From contig NDFF03000026.1 of assembly GCA_002150815.3 (NCBI GenBank), forward strand, positions 248,001 to 312,000: a stretch of 64,000 nt of DNA, written 5' to 3'. Below are positions 34,001 to 45,725 of the stretch, in pieces (within the stretch, counting starts at the first letter, position 1; the number at the start of each line of letters is the position of its first letter). The notes under the pieces were generated by a model that was not told the DNA's origin, ran no database searches, and saw only the letters and a program-made list of their open reading frames with translations. The position numbers and the translations under genes were made by a program. This DNA is from Grammothele lineata (taxonomy: Eukaryota > Basidiomycota > Agaricomycetes > Polyporales > Polyporaceae).

Positions 34001-34521
34001 AGAAGTCAGCGACGGGCGGTAGGACACAGGCCGACGCTGAACTAGAGGAGCTAAAACATATGGAGGTGCTTGAGCTTGAGCTTGACGGTAATTGTGGTAC
34101 ACACAGTCCCACTACACACCGCACTAAGACAAATCAAGCCTTCTCCGTTCAACACGATCTACCTTTGTCATTGAAACGAACATATAATTAGACACCAGTA
34201 CAATGCAAGTTCACGATACGGTCCTGGATACGGTACTGACTATACTGATACAAGCCCTACTGTAGAATGTTGTCGTGCGTATGCGCAAGCCATCAACGCC
34301 GTAGTATGTGAGTGCGGGACAGGAAAGCAAGGTGACTCGACTAGTGCATGCGACAAGGAGCGGAGAGATCCAAGGAAACAACAAAACAATTACGGGGAGG
34401 AAGAGAGAAGAATTCGCCGCTCGTGATCACCGAGTCATGTAACGGGAACATCGAGTAACGGAGTCATCTAACAATGAAGAAGCTCGCGGACGGTAGGACA
34501 GCTGGGGCTCGTTGTCCTGAC
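28009..34521. other. 6.5 kb with no supported gene
   Basis: The longest frames are 28893-29588 (plus, 231 codons) and the overlapping 29012-29422 (minus, 137 codons, includes GTTPLNSHCMLRRNDILLDE). I recognise neither, and neither has clear flanking splice signals. At 31222-31443 (minus) ITQGKRAAMAIEDRVDGTS faintly recalls a nucleotide-binding oxidoreductase, but no context follows. The segment 32600-33900 is GC-rich with frames open on both strands. No terminal repeats, reverse transcriptase or transposase motifs were seen. Stop codons are frequent elsewhere, as in non-coding or decayed DNA. Confidence 0.4.
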
Positions 34522-37229
34522 TTATGCCAGCGCACACGCACCCTCTTCCCACTCCGTGCGCGATATGACGCCAACTGACCTGCAGACGGGGCACGACACC
34601 TCTACGTCTTCGTCCTCGCCTGCGGGCTCGCCAGCCTTCTCCTCGTGTCCCCAGCCCGCGACGCGCCCAGCGCTGACCAAGCATGCCGGGTGGAACGTAT
34701 GCTCACACACCGCCTTCTGCTCGCCCGTAACACCCCTGGGCGGACGGATAGAGATCTGTCGTAAGGCGGCGAAGTCGAGTGTCGGCGACGCCGCGGAGAG
34801 GTCATCATCGTCCGAAGGCCCGATACCGCAGCTGATGTCTGAGCACCGCAAGCCCATCTCGCGCTCGTTGCGCTCGATGACCTGGCGCAGCGTCGGTCCG
34901 GGCGGAGGCGGCGGCGCCCAACTACGCTTCTCCCGCTGTGAAGGGTTGGGACGCCCTGGCCGGGGAGCTCCAGGCCCTGCGCCGTTGAGCGGCATTGTGA
35001 ACTGGAACCACGGTTCGCCAGGGCCGGGAGGTGCAGGCCCTGCGCCACCGTTGCCAGGTGCAAGTGGGGGTACACTTCCTTGTCCTGCCACACCAGCGGC
35101 GCCAGCCGGCGGAACCTGCGGATTAATTGACGATAACGGCAGACCAAAAGTGCGCTCGAACGTTGCCCGGACATGGTCCTGAAGAACTGCATCATCGAGT
35201 CGGAATCCATGGTGGTCTGTGCGGGGCGGCGGCGGCTGATGTGACGCGGGACCCTGAGCGTGTTCACCACCTGGTTGAGGAGCACCAGTCTGAGCACCCT
35301 GAGCCTGAGATCCAGTATTGAACCCAGCGGGCGCAGTACCTCCAGGAGCGCGTCCAGGGAAAATGGGGATGATCATGCTAATGTCGAAGGTAATGAACGG
35401 CGGAAGCGGCTGGTGTCTCCGCCGCCCATCTTCGTCGGTCCCTGGTGCTGGCTGCGCACCGGCGTTTGCAGCAGGAGCGTCAGCGGCGTTGTCAGGGTTG
35501 GTGACGTTAGGGGGTGTATGGGGAGGCACAGGTGGTGCTGATGGTACTGGACCAGCAGTAGCGACAGGAGGTGGGGCTGGGCCAACGAAAGCCTCCCAGT
35601 TGGGCCCGTCGGTGTGCGCTCCCTGAGGACGAGGCGCACGAGCCGGGAACGACCGTCGTCGATAGGTGAGTGAATCGGGGTCGATGTCAAACCGGCACGA
35701 CGGACAAGTTGTTCGTCCAGGCTTCGAGAACCACGGGAGGAGGCAGGTCGCATGGAAGGCATGAGCGCAAGGGAGAACCACAATCTTCGGTTGGGCTCCA
35801 TCGCCGACAGGGTTTGACGCAACTCGAGAGGACGAAGCTGAAGGTACTGAGTCCTCGGCCGTCGGTGGCGACGCGGCCCCGGCACCGGGAGAACCATCTC
35901 GCTGCGATCCGTCTCTTGAAGCTTCCGCCTCCCGCGCAGCCTCTGCAGCCGCTTCATCCTGAGCCAGTTGAGCATTGCCTTTGAAGCCACCACCTTCCGG
36001 ATCGAGAAGGCTCTCCATGCAAACGGAACATGCAGGAATTTCGCCGCGAGACGTTCCAGGCCCGCCTGCACGCTGCATCCTCTTAACGAGGCCAGCAGGA
36101 ACTTCCTCCAGCCCACTGACCAGCGTCTGCGCTCTCTTGGGATCGTCCGGTTCCGGCGCCATGTCCATACCGAGAGGGAACATAAACGGCGGAAAGGGGA
36201 AACCGGCATTCCCGGGCAAATGGGCGCCTTCTGTGGATGTGTGGTTCATGTAGGGCGTGAATATGAACGAAGGACGTGCATTACCGGCTGTGGTATTAGG
36301 CACCGCCCCAGGTTGCTGTGGCGCGGCCCCATGGGCAGGATTAAAGAAGTTCATGAAGAAGTTCATCATAGTTTGTGGGTCAGCGTTGGGAGGATGAACG
36401 TGAGGCGGTGGCGGTGGTGGTGGAACTGGAAGAACATTGGGGGTGCCCTGGGCGCCCCCGGAGGGCATTCGGACAATATCAAAAGTGACCATCATCCTAT
36501 GATAATGTGGAGAAGGCTCGGGCCCTTGCTGAGGCTGTGGCGGATTGTCCTCGTGTGGTTGGGAGGTGGGTCTAGCGTTGTGCTGCGGCACCCCATGGTC
36601 GTCGGGAATAGGCATGAAGTGGTGCACTTGGTCATGGGTGTGTGTTGTCGGAGAATGCATTCGCTGACGGTTGGACTCCCGCGAGCTGTCCTGGTCCTCG
36701 TCATCATCCTCCACCCGCGCACGCCGGCTAATTCTCGAAGACTCAGCAACGGATGGCTCAGTCGAAGCCGCACCATTTGCCGGTGCCATCTCAACGTCCT
36801 GCAGGTCATCCGCGGGCGATCGAGTATCGGTTCGGATTGTCAACTCAGGGGGAGTAAAGGGAGGCGGTGGAGTCGCATGCCCTGGACTTGTGGAAGGCTG
36901 TGCATATGTCGAGCAAGAAGAACCACAGACAATTCAGTGGCATGAGCCACTTTGAGTAGAATCGTACTCACGAAGGAATCCTGAGCATTGACAGTGCCCG
37001 CCACCGCCTCCACGAGGCCTGACGACTGCAGGGGAGAGACGCTGGGAGTATTCTGTTCGTGTGGTGGCAGTCCTAAGGTAGCATCTTGAATATGAGCGTC
37101 TTGCGGGTGCACATCCGATGCTTCTTGAGGATGTGAGCGGTGAGGGAGGATCCTCCGGACGAGGTCCCCGAGGGCGTGTCCGACGTGGCTGTGGGAAGAG
37201 CCGTCGTGACTGTCGTTGTTGCCGTCCAT
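34522..37229 (-). CDS. Large RING-type E3 ubiquitin ligase candidate
   Basis: Probably transfers ubiquitin from an E2; substrate unknown. ATG 37229 begins MDGNNDSHDGSSHSHVGHAL. A first intron (GTGAGT near 36975) joins QDSF to a long exon running to the stop at 34522. After an acidic, Pro-rich region comes a split RING-H2: CSVCMESLLD, then about 70 residues of Ala/Glu/Ser-rich insertion, then VVLPCAHAFHATCLLPWF and TTCPSCRFDIDP, completing C3H2C3 ligands. A 270-residue Pro/Gly/Ala-rich linker follows with HPH-type and PPPP runs. Near the C-terminus a second cysteine-rich module reads LRCSDISCGI, VCEHTFHPACLVSAG and VSCPVCRSVGVI, also RING-like. Two RING-like modules in one protein are unusual; the second may have degenerated first ligands. 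Confidence 0.75.
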
Positions 37230-40200
37230 GAGGGAACTGAGCGGCGAATAGTAGAAGCAAGAAAAGAAAAACTGAGATGATGGCAGTACGAAGGAAAGGG
37301 TGTTGCGGTGGTCAGCGTCGGCGACGGTGACTGTATGCGCTCATCGTCTCCGCAACCGGCTTACTGAGCTCAATGACGTCCCTTCAGGCGCCTGCGAGAC
37401 TTTCCTGGAATGTTCGCCGAACTCCCATATCGGGCTAATTTGAATTCCAGGCTTTGCTAGTCTCGGCGTCTGCAAGCGCTCCCGGACCCGGACCAACCCA
37501 GGCGCTCCTCGTCTGTGTCATCACCCAACTCCGAGCCCGATAGATGAGTCGGACAGCGAGCCAGACGAGTACTCGGTGCGCTGTGCCAATGGTGCGTACG
37601 AAACGCCATAGAAATCATGCGTGTGATTCTTGAGTTGACGTAGTGTACACGCCGTGTTTCGTAGATCCAGTGTCGGCGAAGCACGAGGCTTGTCATATAC
37701 ACGCAACGTTGTGCCTTCTTAGGAAACAAGGGTTATTCCAAGGGTGCAATTCTGGACTTCAACGTTCTCTTCGTTGAATATAGCGGCCTCTCATGGCGTC
37801 ACTCGATTCCCGTTACAAAGGCCAGTACATGGTCTCCGCGGACAACGTGTCGACGCCGGCCCATCATGGCAGTGAAGTCCCCTATACTGCTCGAAAATTG
37901 CTGATTGCGCCGGCTACAGACTAACTACCCCGATTTCCACGACCCTTTGTACAAGAGGCTACTGCCTTCAAGAAACATAGCAGCCTGCTCTATACTTGCA
38001 TATCTCGCCTATAATCCTAATGCAGAACGAATCTTCGTTCGTACGTCTGCCTGTCGGGTGGTACATGTTCGAAGCCCTGGACCACGACGGAGATGATGAG
38101 CTCCAAGGTACATCGACATCTCTTCGCGCTTCGTGCATCCACCTTCCTTGTCTCCACTCGCTTTCTCGTCGGTCCGCTTCTCGATTGTTCCCCGCGCAAG
38201 TCTCGGGCTTCCGAGGCAAGCCGTTCATGCGAGGAGCCCCACCGCGAATTGTTTGCCGCAACGCAACGCAGCCGACTCGGAAACCTCGTTGCACACCCAC
38301 GGCGTCGCGTCCGTGTGCCATCGATCTCCCTGCTCTTACCTCCGATAGAGTTCGTCGCTCACAACCCAAGCCCCACTCCCCGTCTCACACCGACCTGAGC
38401 TCCGAGAACCTGCTGGCACTGGACACCGCTTCCCGTCCTTCTCGGCCCCAAATCGCGCCCAGCTGTCGGTGGCGACCCTTTTCCTCGCCGTCGCAGATCA
38501 AGTCCGGGATGGCCTCGCCCAGATGTACGCAAAACTTCGTCTGTCGACCAACCTACCCGACGTCGTTCTTCCCCCGGACCGTGACGGACGTGCGCCACCA
38601 TGGACCCTGACCGCGAGCAGCAAAAACACTGCGGTAGCTGTTGTCTTCGTCGTCGTGAGACGGTGGCGCAGGTGTTCTCCGCGGAGACAAGACTTCGAGC
38701 ACGTTCAACGTTCGTTTTACAATACACTGTGGCGCCGGTATGGCGCGCAGAGCAGCAAATCGTCATGTACCGCTCCCGCGCTACATAGGCTCGATTTTCA
38801 CCAGGTGTCGTAACTGTACGTTCCTGGCCGCCGCGCCCTATCATTGTAGCGCATTGCTGATAGTATTTTTGCAGAACTATCTCCTCTCGCCACCTGGACG
38901 CGTTCATCTTGCGCAGCGCGACCATTCAGTACTTTGTTTTAGTACTATATCACGTCGGATCTAGCGGCATCCGGGCCGTCCCAACACTATGGGTGCTGAA
39001 TAGCACATTCTTCGGCGTCCATTGGACCTCATCCGTTCTGCCCGTACCGTCGAACATGCTACAGACGTCGCGCATCGTGCACCGCGCGCGTCCCCGTGAA
39101 GCCTAACTCTCGCGCGAAATGGCCCCGAGCGACGAAAGAGAATCCAAACCCCCGCGCTTCGCTTCCCCTCCCCGGCGCCCTCTTCGGTGCGCACGTCCCG
39201 CGCCGCCAGTTCGAAGCCTTCCAGCAGCCCTCCTGAACGGTTCTACCGCCTGCACACCCACGCAGAGCGCCCACAGTCGCAAGGGGCAGCTCCTGAACAG
39301 CAATTATCGCCGTCGACCCGTCCGCGAACCGACCCCGCGAAGAGCGAAGAGCGAAGCCGTCCCTTTGCGTTCGCGTCTTCCAGCGTCGAACGCGAACGCA
39401 GCCGTGCCGCAGCCGCCCGCCGTCCCGGCGAGCCTGGCAAGCGCCCGCCCGCGCGCCGCGCGGCGGCCGCTGTCACGAAGAACACGCCTATATGCAGAGA
39501 GGCCGACCTTGTCCAGAGGTCGCGGGTCGCCGCCGTTGTGCACCGAATGCAGCGCGATACGCCGTCGCCTTCGCTGCCCGGATGGAGCTCCCTCCTCTCA
39601 TTGCTGCCAGCGGTCAACGGGTATTCCAGCTGCCGCGAATCGACCTATCGGTCGCCGGACTCCGGTCACTCACGCTGTACGCACCCAGGCCTGGTCGCCG
39701 GCTTCCCGTTGTGTCGTAAATTGCGGCCTGCACAATCGTAGGTCGCCGTGGCCGCCAAGGCGCGGGACCCAGAACAACGGTGCTCGCGCATTTGCACCCG
39801 CGTGGGCGGAGGCACATGCTCGCGCGCGTTCCCTCAACCCTCTCTCAGCTCAATCCGTAATCTCGCTCATCGTGCGCATCGCGCGGGCTCCCACCCCGCT
39901 GCGCTCGCATCCGCATACCCACGTCAGTCTCCAATACACAGGTTCGCCGCCCACTGGCCCTGTGGACGCCTTGCCGACTTGCCGATTTGCGGGGGAGCGC
40001 GGCCCGGCGGGGACACTCGCCATCGATGCGGCACCCTCGCAGACGGTGACCGCGAATGCGTCTGGATCTCCGCCACTCGCGCATCTACCAGATAGATTGT
40101 GCCAGCCCTGGCACTTCTAGCACTGCTGGTTGCTGTCGCAGCCCTCCGCGGGGCGCGCACTCCCACCCTCGCCGCCCCGACTGCTGTATGTCACGCCCGC

Positions 40201-43200
40201 CCCCTGCGCGCAATTACGCCCACAACGGACAAGCAGCCCTAGTCCTCTTCTGGCGTTCCGACTGTATCCCATAACTGCCATTGCGCTCTCTGAGGGAGGT
40301 ACCCGCAGGCGATCTCACGAGCCGCCACTCATCCAGGGACGCAGGGCGCGCGTGTGGACCGCGGCACCGCGCGGCGCACTCGGTGGCTGACGCGGACGCT
40401 GTGGCCCATCGCGAACCTGCGCGCCGCCCCCGCACGCCACGCCACGCCCCTCGCTCCCCACGCCGGGCCGTGCGCGTTGGTAGGCCCGCGCCCGCCGGTA
40501 TGGCCATATCGGAGGTGCGCACGTAGAGCGGCGGGCGATCGTCGTGGTGACGTCGATGCACGCACCCGAACAAGCCTCGATCACTCGCGTGCGCCGCTTG
40601 TGGGCTGCTGTGCCACAACACCAGTACATATGTACTCATGTACTCGAACTGCTCGCCCTGCTTCTAGCCACACTAGTCGTTCTTCCAGGCCGCCCCTCGC
40701 GCTCGCTAGTGGTCGTCGCCTGTCCGCTGCGTCCCGGCGGCGCGGCTGGCAGGTGCAGCATGAACGTTTGAACTCTGATCCTCTGAAGCCTGATGCGCCC
40801 CTGCCGGCGATGTGCGGGCCCTGCCCCGCGCTTGAGCTCGCGGCCGTACCCTCCGGTGTCTGTACGCAATACATTCTACTGCATGCCTACAGCCCATATG
40901 TCAGCCTCTCGCACACACGCACAAGTTCCCCCACACGTACCTCCCGACGATGCGCGCCGTCATGCGCCAGGTCCCATCGACTTGTCCTCCAAGCTGGTGC
41001 GCGCACGATTGGTCGCGGTTCTTGGTGGCGCGGCGGCCAACAAACGAGCTAACCAAACGCGTCAGGTCGTCCTTCTCTCATCCGCGGTCTTCCGGGTACA
41101 TCGCATGTCGCGGGTCATGAACGTCGGGTTCGCAGGGGCTTGCGCCCGATAACATACGGGATCACACACGTCCGCAGCCCGGGCCTTGGATATTGAATAG
41201 GACGAGAATGCAGGAGCGCTGTGGCGCGCCCGCCCTCCGGGACTCACGGGGTGCGCGCGTGCCGCCGCCAAGCCGCGTTCCTTCAATGCGATCCTTTGAC
41301 AAACATATTGCGTCCATTCAGTCCTCTGTTACCAGGGTCGCGTTGTATGACATGCCGGCGGAAAGGGGGCCATACGTTTACATGATACATTCAGACAGGA
41401 GAGCCTCCGAGATAGTAGTATTAGAGCGCAGTACGAGTGACGTCGAGGCGCATGTGGCAGCGCAGCCAACAGCTTCACGTCTGACTGCACGCAAACGTAG
41501 CAGAACCGTAAAACCACGCACGCGCCGGGCCCTCGACGCCCTCGTCATGCCGCTGATGGACTGATCACCGCGGCGAGCGCAGGCGCGCCCCCCGGTCGGT
41601 CTATCTCCCAGCAATCTCCACCGCTCGCCCCGCGAGCGCGTCCCCGCCCCGATCCGCTTCAGGCGCCGCACGCTCGCACCCCACTTCCGGAACGCGCGAG
41701 ACTCCAGCGGCTCGGCCGAGCGGGGACAGCCGTAAGGGCCTGTCGCGAGGCGGCGAGCGCGCATTGCAGGACCCTCTCGACATCACCCGCTCAAAGAATC
41801 CGAAGTCGCTATCGGTGCGCGAAATCGCGCGCTCGCGAGACGCCCCGTGCGATGAGGCGGTCGCTGACCGTAGGTTATGTACTCTGAGTACGAACCCAGA
41901 TAGCCCCTTTGTGAGCCCAGCGTCCGCCGGCGGGACGTTGGACTAGGTTGCAGTGCAAAGCGGCGGCATGGCGGCGACGCGCGCGAGCGGTCAGTATGCT
42001 TGCCTACCGCATCGGGCTTGCAACCTGCAGCCTCAGCCTCGCAGGGACCGCCGTCGCGCCCGCCATCGGGCAACTGCTTCTTTGCCCGATCCTGTCCGCC
42101 GCTCCGCCGGCGGAGCTCTTCGTGCAGCAGTGGCTGCTTTCCGCTGAAGGCTGTAGTGCCTGCACCAGCACAGAGTCGCATGGATTCGGACGCGGCTTCC
42201 CTGCCCTTGGGCCTTGGACGTAGACTTGAACGCGCATCGCTGTCTGTGTCACAGTGGCTCGGCTTCCGACTTCGCTTGAAGCTGCAGCAGCTTCTCTCTT
42301 CCGCGCGTCCACCCAGAGCGCGAGTGCGCGGGAATCGGGATCCCATCCTCCCCGCGTCAGAGTACTTACAACGCTGGGATCCGTGCTGTCGATCAGCCCG
42401 GTCCGCAGGCGGCAGGACGCACGCTGGCCATATCCTGCGCGCGATATCATGCACGATCGGGGCGCGCGACCCGCGTGAGTGTGCGCGTGTACGTTAGGCC
42501 GTGCCTCTCGGGGACGAAGCCACATCGCGTACCCGGGCGAGCCCCGCGAAGACGAGGATGCTCGATAAATTGTCGATACTTACAGCAGCGCCTCCACCGG
42601 CGAACGCTGCGGGATGCGCGCCAGACTACCGGAGCACACGCCCTGCACCATCGAGATTCTGCCTCCGATGCGGCAGGCCCCCGGACGGGTCCCATGTGCT
42701 CCGTGTGCTTCCCCCGGTCTTCTCATCCTACTGTTGCCGTCCCGTCCGGCCAGCCAGCCGCGAGCCGTGTACGTACCACACCCTCGCGCCTGACCGCGGT
42801 GCGGCTGGCATCTACCAACAAGCTCCGTCCTCTGTCAGCACCTCGCGAGGGCCCGATCGACGGGACCCCACTCCCTCAGGCTCCTCGGTGCCCTCGCTCA
42901 AGTGCAAAGCCGCCCGCCCGCTCGGGCACTCACTCGACGCGTATACAGTCTGGCTCGCGGTATGGTACGCGTCCGGATGCACGCGCGCGCTCGGGCGTGC
43001 CTGGCGATGGGAAAAATAGCTCCAGAGTTAATGGGTCCGCCCGCTTCTGAACCTCCCTCCGCCTTCTGTCTTCTTCTTCAGCCTCTGCGCGCGACGCCGC
43101 GCAACCCGCCCGCATGCGACGTCGTCGAAGTGTACGTCGCGCGTGCCCTGCTCGCTCCCGCGCCCCCGCCCGCTCCCGCAGCGGTTCGGCGGCGCCTCCG

Positions 43201-43248
43201 ACCTCGGCGCCATGTCCGTCCCTTCCGTTCCTTCCGCCGCGACCCGCC
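37230..43248. other. 6 kb GC-rich block with no supported gene
   Basis: Frames stay open on both strands for long stretches (for example 39119-40120 plus, 333 codons) but their content is Arg/Pro/Ser/Ala-rich on whichever strand is read, as expected by chance in GC-rich DNA. One better exon candidate is about 38025-38107 (plus): it follows CTATAATCCTAATGCAG, reads NESSFVRLPVGWYMFEALDH with DGDDELQ, and ends at a GTACAT donor. Another acidic fragment, DESDSEPDEYSVRCAN, lies near 37540-37590 before a GTGCGT. I could not join these into a gene. Confidence 0.35.
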
Positions 43249-45725
43249 TCATGCACTCTTCCGCTTAGTGGTACGGTCGTGTTGTCGCAGATAACGTCTC
43301 GCTTCTGGGATTCCGAACTGCGCGACAGTGGGAGAATGCCCGCCGCCACCGACAGGTCAGAACAAGCAGAAGACCAGGTCCGAGCAAGAGAAGCAGTCAG
43401 CCGACCGCCCAAAAGCGCCAACACGACGCAAAGAGCGAGTGAGAGGCGACGACGTACCCACACGGTGGGATAGAGAACCAGAAGGGAGGCGCCGACAGCC
43501 CAGGCCCACCGCACCGACGTGGGGAGCGGTTCGGGGAATTGGCCTTGTCCCCATTTCGTGATGGCTAGTAGCTCCGTGCCAATCGTGGCCAGCAGCAGCC
43601 AGACGTGCTGACCCATACGCACGGTTCTCCTGTACACGTGCAACGATGCCGACGACAGGACATGATAGGGTGCGGGATACGCCCGCGGAGATGCGGAAGA
43701 AATGATCGTCCGTCAGCCACGTATGTTAACCCCATAGACGAGACAAGCGCACCTTGGGTCATTCACGTACTGATACAGCTCGCGCACCGCCGGTAGCGCG
43801 CATAGGAAGACCCCAACTAGACGCGCGATTACGAACGGGTGGTCGGGTTCCATCCAGAGCAGCGTCTGACAGTCGGACGGGCGGTCGGTGCCACGGTCAG
43901 CACGCACACGCCATGCCGCGCATTCAGCGAACGAGGGTACTAACTTTTAGATAGAAGGGATTCAGTTCGGCCGCTAGAAACACGGCCAAAAGGAGCACGA
44001 CGGTGAAGTAGTGCCCAAAGGACGCTGTGCCCTCCCATTTGAATGTTGTCCAATCATGCGGAGAGAATTGGCTGATAACGCGTTTTGTTTTCGAGCGAAT
44101 GCCGCGTGTTTGGCGAAATCCGCGCCACGTATAGCCCTTGACTTGGCGTGAGGCATGCTCCGGATATGAGTGGGTATGCATACCTTAACCTCAAAGTACT
44201 GGCAGGTCTTCATACCTAGAAGTAGTGATATCCGCCACTTTAGCGGCCACTCTCCTCTCGCAGATTGTCTGTGCTCACCAAGATATGTGCCGAGCCAGTT
44301 GCACACCAATACGTCTAATATCCACTGCCTTTGTTTTCAGTATGGCGATATTAAGCCGAGCCGAGGAGATACACACGTGGTCCCACCAACACTGCGCCAC
44401 GAAGCCCGCATTCAGTTCCGGTCGCCGTCGATGACGATGGATGACGTACCTCCGCAAAGTTGGCAAGCTGATGTTGCAGACTATACTCGGCAAACTCAAA
44501 GGCGATACTCAATATCTACCACATGCACGTTAGAATGGTCTGTGGAGCAGGAATGCAACCGTCGCGACAACTTACCCAACAGAACCAGTAGTCCCGAAGA
44601 ATCAAAGCCTTGCCGAACCAGCCCAATGCGTGGGCTATACAAAAAATGTCTAGAGCGTTCTTCCATCAAGCGTATTAGCCGCGGTCAGCAGGCGCGGAGA
44701 TCGACCGCGGCGTAACTTACCCAGAGGTTCTCGACGGTCAGGTCGCAGTTCTCGGCATAGCTCTTTTCGGGGAGTGGCTTGCCAAGGTTGGGATCAAGGT
44801 ATTTCATCATCGAGCGTGCGGAGTCCAGATCCTGGAACAACAGAAACACCAACGCGAGCTCGTATAGCAAATTGATTCCTAGCACGATCCGCCAGAACGC
44901 TGCGAAGAAATGTCATCATCAGAAAAACCTCCATTCGGCCTCCCCGTTCCCTATCTCTCCCACAGGCACAAGCCCGCTACCACCCACCTCCGCCCTCGCG
45001 ACAACAGGAAATGAGACTCACCCGGATGAGGACGAATGAACGGCCCGTCACGGAACTGTATCATCGAGAAGAGCAGGAACGACGCGACAGCCGCGTACGC
45101 CCCGCTGCAGTCCGTCGTCAGCTCAAATGCCTCAGACGTGCCCAGCGCTGCCGCGAACGTTCGGCGGGGCCTCCGAGGTCGCGACTTACACCCGCTGCTT
45201 CTCCTGGCCCTCCTTCAGCACGTCTTGTGTCATGGCCACATACGCGAGCACCGCGAAGCCAGCACCCAGCGCAGTAAGCGTAATTGGCTTGAAGAAGAAC
45301 CTGCGCGGAACGGTGCGTCAAAGCTCCGCGGAGACGAGGAAGGGGGAGCGCATCCGCGACATACTCAACGCTGGTGTCCTTCTGTTCTTGGAACGGCGTG
45401 ATGTGCGTGTACGCCTCGTTGCGGTCGGCCTGGTCGGGTACGCGGCTCAGCACCTCCGCCCCCGTCTCCCCGAACGATCTGCGTGCGCGGACTCACATCG
45501 AACCCTGCACGGCCGTCACCACCACCACCCCCGCCAATCCCGGTCTCCGCGGTAAACGGTCGCGTCAAGGGCAACTATATGCGGCGAATACTCACAGCGG
45601 ACGGGCGTGCCATCGATCCCGGGAAGTATCGGGAGCTCTTGGTGCTCGAGCGCGGCGAGCGGGTTGTCGGACTCCTCGGCGGGCGAGGTGGACGCGTAAG
45701 ACGGCTCTTCGGGTCGACGTGCCAT
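43249..45725 (-). CDS. Phosphatidylserine synthase, base-exchange (PTDSS) type
   Basis: Makes phosphatidylserine by swapping the head group of an existing phospholipid for serine, in the endoplasmic reticulum. ATG 45725 opens MARRPEEPSYASTSPAEESD. Exons then give YTHITPFQEQKDTSVE, FFFKPITLTALGAGFAVLAY (TM) and AYAAVASFLLFSMIQFRDGP with FIRPHP. Next come FWRIVLGINLLYELALVFLL and MKYLDPNLGKPLPEKSYAEN, close to the animal enzyme. NFAE|CWWDH is split by an intron, followed by WILDVLVCNWLGTYLG and MKTCQYFE. Then FGHYFTVVLLLAVFLAAELN, FVIARLVGVFLCALPAVREL, QHVWLLLATIGTELLAITKW and ASLLVLYPTVW. A last exon (from about 43313) gives FGIPEARRYLRQHDRTTKRK, SA and stop at 43249. Reading through the final intron is also open, so the C-terminus is less certain. 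Confidence 0.85.

Noticed and set aside
39119..40120. 333-codon plus-strand frame as a gene
   Set aside because: Content is Arg/Pro/Ser/Ala with no domain, and other frames on both strands are also open here. This fits chance in GC-rich DNA.
42930..43643. One long minus-strand exon as the C-terminus of PS synthase
   Set aside because: The frame is open, but a GTACGT donor after LYPTVW and an acceptor at GTCGCGCAG give a compact basic C-terminus that fits the family better.
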